Of a DNA stretch of 64,000 nucleotides, positions 55,272 through 64,000 are shown in pieces. The translations under genes and the position numbers were made by a program. This DNA comes from Shewanella hafniensis (GTDB taxonomy: Bacteria > Pseudomonadota > Gammaproteobacteria > Enterobacterales > Shewanellaceae). The notes under the pieces were generated by a model. The model was not told where the DNA came from, made no database searches, and saw only the letters and a list, made by a program, of their open reading frames with translations. Position 1 is the first letter of the stretch. Each line of letters starts with the position of its first letter. The DNA lies in assembly GCF_019655335.1 (NCBI RefSeq), contig NZ_BPFD01000018.1, positions 1-64,000 of the forward strand, in the 5' to 3' direction.

Positions 55272-56150
55272 ATGACGTTAAAGAAAAGAGGATTAGGCAA
55301 AGGGTTAGATGCCCTACTGAGTAACAGCCATGCCGCCAGTAAAAAACACACTGACGAAGCTAATGTTGTCGATAAAAAAGAAGAGCTTATCCATCTCGAT
55401 TTAGACTTATTACAACCGGGTAAGTATCAACCTCGTAAAGACATGTCTCCCGAAGCGTTGGAAGAACTGGCGCACTCTATCCGGAATCAAGGCATTATTC
55501 AGCCCATCGTTGTGAGACAAGTGGCAAACGACATGTATGAGATCATTGCGGGCGAACGTCGCTGGCGTGCTTCTCAACTTGCTGGCTTAAATAAAATCCC
55601 CTGCATAGTCAAACAAGTACCCGATGAGGCCGCCGTTGCTATCGCTTTGATTGAAAACATCCAGCGTGAAGATTTAAATGCCATGGAAGAAGCCATAGCA
55701 TTACAACGTTTAATGCAAGAATTTGAACTGACTCACCAACAGGTTGCCGATGTTGTGGGAAAATCCAGAGCGAGTGTATCTAACTTGTTACGTTTAAACG
55801 GCTTAAATGAGCCAGTAAAACGTCTACTCGAGTATGGCGATATCGATATGGGTCATGCTCGCGCTTTGTTAGCAATTGAGGGAGAAGAACAAACAAATCT
55901 TGCGAGATTAGTGGCCGCTAAGGAATTAACCGTTCGCGAAACTGAACGATTAATTAATCAAACCTTAAATCCGCCTAAACAAGCCGAAACTACGACTAAA
56001 GATCAAGATGTTTGTCGTTTAGAGCAGCAGTTAATTGAAAGATTAGGTGCCAAGGTTTCTATCGCTCATAGCAGTAAGGGCACAGGTAAAATTGTAATTA
56101 ACTATCAGAATCTGGCTGAATTAGACGGAATTCTTAGTAAAATTCATTAA
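55272..56150 (+). CDS. parB: chromosome partitioning protein ParB (Spo0J)
   Basis: A 292-residue ParB: CTP-binding N-terminal domain with the GERRWRA motif (IAGERRWRASQLAG), central HTH (VADVVGKSRASVSNLLRLNGL) that binds parS, and a C-terminal dimerisation domain. The N-terminal LGKGLDALL is the ParA-interacting peptide. It forms an operon with parA. Confidence 0.97.
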   Translation: MTLKKRGLGKGLDALLSNSHAASKKHTDEANVVDKKEELIHLDLDLLQPGKYQPRKDMSPEALEELAHSIRNQGIIQPIVVRQVANDMYEIIAGERRWRASQLAGLNKIPCIVKQVPDEAAVAIALIENIQREDLNAMEEAIALQRLMQEFELTHQQVADVVGKSRASVSNLLRLNGLNEPVKRLLEYGDIDMGHARALLAIEGEEQTNLARLVAAKELTVRETERLINQTLNPPKQAETTTKDQDVCRLEQQLIERLGAKVSIAHSSKGTGKIVINYQNLAELDGILSKIH

Positions 56151-56261
56151 TGTCTGTAGATTAACAGTTTTTAATGTAAATTTGTGACAGATGCTAATCT
56201 TACATTTTAACTCGTTTGGCGCTAGATCACGTTAAAAGTGTTGTTTTTCCTTATCTCAAAG

Positions 56262-56289
56262 TTGCAATGAAGGCGTGAAAAGGTATACT
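56262..56289 (+). promoter_or_regulatory. atp operon promoter
   Basis: -35 TTGCAA (56262-56267), a 16-nt spacer and -10 TATACT (56284-56289), 87 nt upstream of the atpI start. The rest of the parB-atpI gap shows nothing else clear. Confidence 0.65.
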
Positions 56290-56375
56290 TTCGCAAGCTT
56301 TTTGTGCATCGACATAAATACGGGTATTTGTCATCCGGTCATCGAAACAAAAAGTATGAGTGCGGAGAGGATGAA

Positions 56376-56759
56376 TTGAGTAAGGTTTTAGCGCGTCGTG
56401 GCCGGTGGTCAGCCTATAAATTGGTGATGATGCAGGCGGCGGTCGCTGGGGGTGCTTCAATTCTCTTTTTCGCCGTGTGGGGAGTTCAGTTTGGCTATTC
56501 TGCGTTAGCAGGTGGTTCAATCGCTGTGCTCCCTAATTTTGTATTCGCAACCCTCGCTTTCTCCCACACGGGAGCAAGTTCAGCTGCAAAAGTCATAAAG
56601 ACTTTTTACTGGGGGGAAGCGGTAAAGTTGCTGTTAACCATCGCAATGTTTTCGTTTGTATTTATCAATATTAAGGTCGCTTTTATGCCGCTTTTTGTTT
56701 GTTATGTGCTGACGCTAATCGTGCATTGGACAGCTCCTTTATACTTCAAGCAAAGTTAA
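56376..56759 (+). CDS. atpI: ATP synthase protein I
   Basis: A 127-residue four-TM protein of the AtpI family, first gene of the atp operon, thought to help c-ring assembly. The start is set to TTG 56376 (LSKVLARRGRWSAYKL), because GAGAGGA lies 5 nt upstream and the length then matches E. coli AtpI. A longer GTG start at 56304 adds 24 unconserved residues and has no ribosome site. Confidence 0.87.
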   Translation: MSKVLARRGRWSAYKLVMMQAAVAGGASILFFAVWGVQFGYSALAGGSIAVLPNFVFATLAFSHTGASSAAKVIKTFYWGEAVKLLLTIAMFSFVFINIKVAFMPLFVCYVLTLIVHWTAPLYFKQS

Positions 56760-56768
56760 GTGGGATGA

Positions 56769-57566
<798 letters not shown>

Positions 57567-57615
57567 GGATTGCTGAAGAAATTTTAAACTAAATCATCAA
57601 CTAATACAGATTTAG

Positions 57616-57882
<267 letters not shown>

Positions 57883-57919
57883 AAAACGCTTCTGTCTTAA
57901 CTCTAAATAGGAGGCTGTT

Positions 57920-58390
57920 GTGAATTTCAACGCTACCCTAATCGGTCAGACGGTCGCCTTTATCATCTTCGTGTGGTTTTGCATGAAGTTTGTATGGCCC
58001 CCTTTGATGAATGCCATCGAAGAGCGCCAAAAAAGGATTGCTGACGGTCTAGCTGATGCTGATCGTGCGGTAAAAGACCTGGAGTTGGCACAAGCGAAAG
58101 CGACTGACCAACTAAAAGAAGCCAAGGTAACGGCTAATGAAATTATTGAGCAAGCTAACAAGCGTAAAGCTCAAATAGTTGAAGAAGCCAAAACCGAAGC
58201 AGACGCTGAGCGTGCTAAAATCATCGCTCAGGGTAAAGCAGAAATTGAAGCTGAACGTAATCGCGTCAAAGAGGATCTGCGTAAGCAGGTTGCTACTCTT
58301 GCCATCATGGGTGCTGAGAAGATCCTTGAGCGTTCTATTGATCCAGCCGCCCACAGTGACATAGTTAATAAACTAGTCGCTGAAATTTGA
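57920..58390 (+). CDS. atpF: F0F1 ATP synthase subunit B
   Basis: The 156-residue peripheral stalk subunit b: one N-terminal TM helix (about 5-25) and a long charged coiled-coil (about 35-150). It starts with GTG at 57920, supported by the strong AGGAGG ribosome site 6 nt upstream. Confidence 0.96.
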
Positions 58391-58405
58391 TAAGGGAGTT
58401 GAGTT

Positions 58406-58939
58406 ATGGCTGAATTAACCACCATCGCTCGCCCTTACGCAAAGGCAGCTTTTGACTTTGCTATTGAACAAGATGCAGTGGATTCATGGGCAGAAATGCT
58501 TACGTTTGCCGCATTGGTGAGTGAAAACGAAACCATGCAACCACTGTTAGCTGGCTCTTTAGCCAGCACTAAGCTCGCAGCACTCTTTATTAGTGTGTGT
58601 GGTGAGCAAGTCAATGTGCAAGGTCAGAACCTGATAAAGGTAATGGCTGAAAACGGTCGCTTAAAGGTACTACCTGCTGTATCTCAGTTATTTACTGAAT
58701 ACCGTAATGAGTGGGCAAAAGAAGTGGAAGCCGATGTGGTTTCTGCAACTGAGCTGAGCTCTGAACAACAACAGCAGATTAGTATTTCTTTAGAGAAACG
58801 TCTCGCACGCAAAGTTAAGCTGAATTGCAGCACTGACGCCGCGCTCATCGCCGGTGTAATCATTAAGACAGGAGACCTAGTCATCGATGGCTCGGTCCGC
58901 GGTAAATTATCGCGTCTGTCTGATAAGCTGCAGTCGTAA
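58406..58939 (+). CDS. atpH: F0F1 ATP synthase subunit delta
   Basis: The 177-residue stator subunit linking F1 to b: it begins [19 protein letters not shown], has the N-terminal helical bundle, and ends with the family signature [22 protein letters not shown]. Confidence 0.96.
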
Positions 58940-58953
58940 TTGGGAGTTTGAGC

Positions 58954-60495
58954 ATGCAACTGAATTCCACTGAAATCAGCGATCTGATTAAGCAGCGGAT
59001 CGAGCAGTTCGAAGTCGTTAGCGAATCTCGTAACGAAGGTACTATCGTTGCGGTAAGTGACGGCATCATCCGCATCCACGGCCTAGCCGACGTGATGCAA
59101 GGTGAGATGATCGAACTGCCTGGTAACCGTTTTGCAATCGCGTTGAACCTTGAACGTGATTCTGTCGGTGCCGTAGTAATGGGTCCTTATGCTGATTTAG
59201 CAGAAGGCGTAAAAGTGAAAACGACTGGCCGTATTCTGGAAGTTCCAGTTGGCCGCGGTCTTCTTGGCCGCGTTGTTAACACTCTAGGTGAGCCAATTGA
59301 CGGAAAAGGACCTATCGATAACGATGGTTACTCGCCAATTGAAGTTATCGCACCAGGTGTTATTGAACGTCAGTCTGTTGATCAACCAGTTCAAACTGGT
59401 TACAAAGCCGTTGATGCCATGATCCCTATCGGTCGTGGTCAACGTGAATTGATCATTGGCGACCGTCAAACTGGTAAAACAGCTATGGCGATCGACGCAA
59501 TCATCAACCAGAAAAATTCTGGCATTAAATGTGTGTACGTTGCGATTGGCCAAAAGGCTTCTACTATCGCTAACGTAGTGCGCAAGCTAGAAGAACACGG
59601 TGCTTTGGCTAACACTATCGTTGTTGTTGCAACTGCTTCTGAAGCTGCTGCTCTGCAATACTTAGCGCCATATTCTGGTTGTTCTATGGGTGAATACTTC
59701 CGTGACCGCGGTGAAGATTCTTTGATCGTATACGATGATTTGTCTAAGCAAGCAGTTGCTTATCGTCAGATTTCGTTACTGCTCAAGCGTCCACCAGGCC
59801 GTGAAGCTTACCCAGGTGACGTATTCTATCTACACTCACGTTTACTAGAGCGTGCATCACGCGTTAACGCGATTTATGTAGAGAAGTTCACTAAAGGTGC
59901 AGTAACTGGCAAAACCGGTTCTTTAACCGCGTTGCCAATTATTGAAACGCAAGCGGGTGACGTTTCTGCATTCGTACCGACCAACGTAATTTCTATTACC
60001 GATGGTCAGATCTTCCTTGAGACCGATCTGTTTAACTCTGGCCTACGTCCAGCGGTTAACCCAGGTATTTCTGTTTCTCGTGTTGGTGGTGCGGCTCAGA
60101 CTAAGATCATCAAGAAACTGTCTGGTGGTATTCGTACCGCACTAGCACAGTATCGTGAGCTTGCTGCGTTCTCGCAATTTGCATCTGATCTTGACGATGC
60201 AACACGTGCTCAACTTGAGCATGGTGTGCGTGTTACCGAACTGATGAAGCAAAAGCAATATGCTCCAATGAGCGTAGCCGCTCAAGCTGTGTCTATTTTC
60301 TCAGCTGAAAAAGGTTACCTGAAGAGTGTTGAGCTGAACAAGGTCGGTAATTTCGAAGCCGCTCTGCTCTCGTTCATGAACAGCGAGCATGCTCCTTTAA
60401 TGAAGCTTATCAATGATACTGGTGATTATAGCGCTGATATCGAAGCTGAATTAAAAGCTGGCCTCGACAAGTTCGTAGCAACCCAAACCTGGTAA
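58954..60495 (+). CDS. atpA: F0F1 ATP synthase subunit alpha
   Basis: The 513-residue non-catalytic nucleotide-binding subunit: Walker A GDRQTGKT, the [14 protein letters not shown] motif [13 protein letters not shown], and the catalytic arginine finger region. The start [12 protein letters not shown] at 58954 (GGGAG 8-12 nt upstream) is used instead of a TTG two codons earlier. Confidence 0.98.
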
Positions 60496-60545
60496 CAATG
60501 ATAGAGGTGTCTTAAGACACCTCAGGTCCAGATTGGAGAGTAGAG

Positions 60546-61406
60546 ATGGCCGGCGCTAAAGAGATTAAAACCAAGATCGCGAGTGTGAAAAACACTCAGA
60601 AGATCACGTCCGCCATGGAAATGGTGGCAGCCAGCAAAATGCGCAGAGCGCAGGAACGCATGGCTGCGAGCCGTCCATATGCGGAAAGCATGCGTAAGGT
60701 GATCGGTCACGTAGCGCAAGGTTCTCTCGAGTATAAACACCCCTATTTGGAGGTGAGAGAGGCTAAGCGGGTTGGTTACATTGTTGTAGCAACCGACCGT
60801 GGCCTTTGTGGTGGTCTGAACGTTAACCTTTTCAAGAAGGTTGTCGCAGACGTGAAAAGCTGGAAAGCCCAAGGTGCAGAATTTGAATTTTGCCCAATTG
60901 GCGCACGTAGTGTGCAGTTTTTCAAAAGCTTCGGTGGACAAGTGTCTGCTCACGCTTCAGGTTTAGGCGATGCTCCAAAGCTCGCTGACTTGATCGGGAC
61001 AGTCGGTGTCATGCTAGAAGCTTACAACGAAGGCAAGCTGGATCGTCTGTACGTGGTATTTAACAAATTTGTGAATACTATGACGCAGACTCCTGTGATC
61101 GAGCAGCTGCTACCTTTGCCTAAATCAGAAGATGATGAAATTGCTCATCGTTGGGATTATATCTACGAGCCAGATCCAAAAGCACTTTTGGATACCTTAT
61201 TGGTTCGTTATGTAGAATCTCAGGTTTACCAAGGTGTTGTTGAAAACATTGCCTCTGAACAAGCTGCCCGTATGGTGGCGATGAAGTCGGCAACTGACAA
61301 CGCTGGTGAGCTGATTAACGACTTGCAATTGGTCTATAACAAGGCCCGTCAGGCTGCTATTACGCAGGAACTGTCGGAAATTGTTTCTGGTGCCTCTGCG
61401 GTTTAG
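60546..61406 (+). CDS. atpG: F0F1 ATP synthase subunit gamma
   Basis: The 286-residue central rotor shaft: N-terminal helix [24 protein letters not shown], middle [11 protein letters not shown], and C-terminal helix [34 protein letters not shown], the conserved gamma signature. Confidence 0.98.
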   Translation: MAGAKEIKTKIASVKNTQKITSAMEMVAASKMRRAQERMAASRPYAESMRKVIGHVAQGSLEYKHPYLEVREAKRVGYIVVATDRGLCGGLNVNLFKKVVADVKSWKAQGAEFEFCPIGARSVQFFKSFGGQVSAHASGLGDAPKLADLIGTVGVMLEAYNEGKLDRLYVVFNKFVNTMTQTPVIEQLLPLPKSEDDEIAHRWDYIYEPDPKALLDTLLVRYVESQVYQGVVENIASEQAARMVAMKSATDNAGELINDLQLVYNKARQAAITQELSEIVSGASAV

Positions 61407-61411
61407 GTTAG

Positions 61412-62833
<1,422 letters not shown>

Positions 62834-62869
62834 CTAAGTAGTCATACTTAGTTTTTTAAGGAGAACGGG

Positions 62870-63298
62870 ATGGCAGCCATGACAGTACATCTTGATATAG
62901 TAAGTGCAGAGAGCAACATCTTCTCTGGTCGTGTAGCGAGTCTACAAGTGACTGGTTCTGAAGGTGAGTTAGGCATAATGCATGGCCATGCTCCTTTGCT
63001 GAGTTATATCAAACCTGGCATGGCGCGCATCGTCAAGCAAGACGGCAGTGAAGAAGTGTTTTACCTTTCAGGTGGTATTCTGGAAGTGCAACCTTCTTCT
63101 GTCTCCGTATTGGCTGATGTGGTTATGCGTGCCAAAGATATTGATGAGCAAGCGGCATTAGAAGCTAAGCGTCGTGCAGAAGCCCATATGGCAACTGCTG
63201 GCGCTGACTTCAATTATGACGCGGCTATGGTTGAGTTAGCTAAGGCTATGGCTCAATTACGTGTTGTTGAAACCATCAAGAAAAACATTGCCAGATAA
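62870..63298 (+). CDS. atpC: F0F1 ATP synthase subunit epsilon
   Basis: The 142-residue rotor-associated inhibitory subunit: N-terminal beta-sandwich ([32 protein letters not shown]) and C-terminal helix pair (about 90-140). It is the last gene of the operon, before a terminator. Confidence 0.97.
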   Translation: MAAMTVHLDIVSAESNIFSGRVASLQVTGSEGELGIMHGHAPLLSYIKPGMARIVKQDGSEEVFYLSGGILEVQPSSVSVLADVVMRAKDIDEQAALEAKRRAEAHMATAGADFNYDAAMVELAKAMAQLRVVETIKKNIAR

Positions 63299-63314
63299 GG
63301 TTATTGTTTGTGAA

Positions 63315-63345
63315 AAAAGGCGACCATAAGGTCGCCTTTTTTGTG
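63315..63345 (+). terminator. intrinsic terminator of the atp operon
   Basis: The stem AAAAGGCGACC/GGTCGCCTTTT with loop ATAA is followed by TT, 16 nt after the atpC stop. Confidence 0.88.
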
Positions 63346-63435
63346 GATGTCATTTGGGTAAGCGTGTATTTGATTTCTTCTTATCACTATCCGCTTCGCT
63401 TTTCGATGTGCTTTCCGTTAAAATTGCGCCACTAA

Positions 63436-63698
63436 TACCAATCGTATTAAATATCTGTTCATTCAGCGGGAGTTCAACGCGCTTTAGACAAGGCAAAGGT
63501 TTGAAGGCATAGTGGTGCTCTGTCGAAAGCCTTGCGCATTGCCATGAATTTAACATCGGCCGCCCTTTGGGAGCTTCACAGGCATCCCACTCCCGTGTTG
63601 CATTGACTTAAAAGGGAATAACCATTTCTGCGTCAATGCGCCTTGGATTGAGATGCCTGTGAGGCTCTGAGCTGATTAGATATTTAATGTGATTGGTA
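63436..63698. mobile_element. MITE-like non-autonomous element
   Basis: A ~263-bp unit with imperfect terminal inverted repeats: TACCAATCGTATTAAATATC at the left end and, at the right end in reverse complement, TACCAATCACATTAAATATC; the full 21-bp repeats differ at two positions. Internally GAGCTTCACAGGCATC pairs with a matching GATGCCTGTGAGGCTC, and TTGCATTGAC with GTCAATGCG, giving a long folded hairpin. No transposase gene fits inside. Similar elements occur in Shewanella intergenic regions, from memory. The family name is not known to me. Confidence 0.75.
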
Positions 63699-63747
63699 TA
63701 CGACCGTAATTTTTCACCCTCTTGGGTATTTGTTCAAGGATATGGCA

Positions 63748-64000
63748 ATGGTATTAAATGTAGTGATCTTAGCGGCTGGCAAGGGAACACGGATGCGCTC
63801 TGATCTTCCTAAGGTATTACATCCCATCGCCCACAAGAGCATGGTGCAACATGTCATAGACACCGCCCACAAAGTGGGTAGCGACGCGATTCAGTTAGTC
63901 TACGGTTATGGTGCTGACAAGCTACAAGCCAGCTTAGGTGAGCAACAACTCAACTGGGTATTGCAAGCTGAGCAATTAGGTACGGGTCATGCGGTTGCAC
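63748..64000 (+). CDS. glmU: bifunctional GlmU (N-acetylglucosamine-1-phosphate uridyltransferase), N-terminal part
   Basis: The frame runs off the right edge; 84 codons are present. The start [16 protein letters not shown] at 63748 carries the pyrophosphorylase motif [18 protein letters not shown] of UDP-GlcNAc synthesis, and the later [11 protein letters not shown] matches GlmU. ATG 63748 is preferred over ATG 63742 because AAGGA is 8 nt upstream of it. GlmU makes UDP-GlcNAc for peptidoglycan and LPS. The atp-glmU order is common in gammaproteobacteria. Confidence 0.95.
   Translation, partial: MVLNVVILAAGKGTRMRSDLPKVLHPIAHKSMVQHVIDTAHKVGSDAIQLVYGYGADKLQASLGEQQLNWVLQAEQLGTGHAVA

Noticed and set aside
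56304-56375. Longer GTG start for atpI
   Set aside because: The extension has no ribosome site and is not conserved in length; TTG 56376 has a strong one.
63350-63556. 68-codon minus-strand frame in the atpC-glmU gap
   Set aside because: It lies mostly within the MITE-like element and has no ribosome site or recognisable domain.

Overview
The window is a gammaproteobacterial chromosome segment around the replication origin, most likely Shewanella (Alteromonadales). The protein sequences, the mioC-oriC-mnmG-rsmG-parAB-atp order, the dnaA-dnaN-recF-gyrB cluster, PsrA-type fatty-acid control signals and many small c-type cytochromes all point that way; the species cannot be fixed from the sequence alone.

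Layout. 1-0.7 kb: 5' end of a 16S rRNA gene on the minus strand with a complete rrn leader (boxA, P2, P1, UP-like tract). 0.8-8.3 kb: yrdA, then aroE, hemF, tsaC, a zinc-finger protein, smg, dprA and a LysM protein on the minus strand, with a truncated haemoglobin gene facing hemF. 8.4-14.1 kb: def-fmt-rsmB-trkA-trkH. 14.1-19.3 kb: two HemG-like flavodoxins on either side of an ArsR-family (HlyU/SqrR/YgaV-like) repressor, then trkH, yigZ and pepQ. 19.8-23.1 kb: fadBA. 23.3-28.9 kb: a globin-coupled diguanylate cyclase broken at a G6 tract, tusA plus a MOSC gene, and a very long periplasmic beta-propeller/amidohydrolase protein. 29-38.4 kb: tag, glyQS, an HDOD protein, an orphan pxpC-like gene, a four-gene sulfite dehydrogenase/cytochrome c operon and a GST. 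38.5-49 kb: gyrB-recF-dnaN-dnaA, then divergently rpmH-rnpA-yidD-yidC and mnmE. 49-53.7 kb: a POT transporter, mioC, oriC, mnmG. 53.8-63.3 kb: rsmG-parA-parB and the full atpIBEFHAGDC operon. 63.4-64 kb: a MITE-like element and the start of glmU.

How it works together. This is mainly a core replication/segregation/translation/energy region. oriC lies between mioC and mnmG, with 20 GATC sites, three AT-rich 13-mers and several DnaA boxes. ParA and ParB are encoded 3-5 kb to its right. Three perfect 16-bp parS palindromes (TGTTCCACGTGGAACA) lie 22-27 kb to its left, plus a one-mismatch copy in recF. The dnaA-rpmH gap is a second GATC-rich region that probably couples dnaA expression to SeqA/Dam.

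No undescribed multi-gene system is evident. The best leads are: (1) a shared 16-bp operator-like palindrome overlapping the -10 elements of the HlyU/SqrR-like repressor gene and of tusA, which suggests a small sulfide/persulfide regulon; (2) the globin-GGDEF gene whose two frames would be joined by a -1 shift on GGG-GGG; (3) a parS site built into a 38-bp perfect palindrome that also looks like a bidirectional terminator; (4) a 76-codon ORF that bridges the dnaN-recF gap and ends in an ATGA overlap with recF; (5) the MITE between atpC and glmU.
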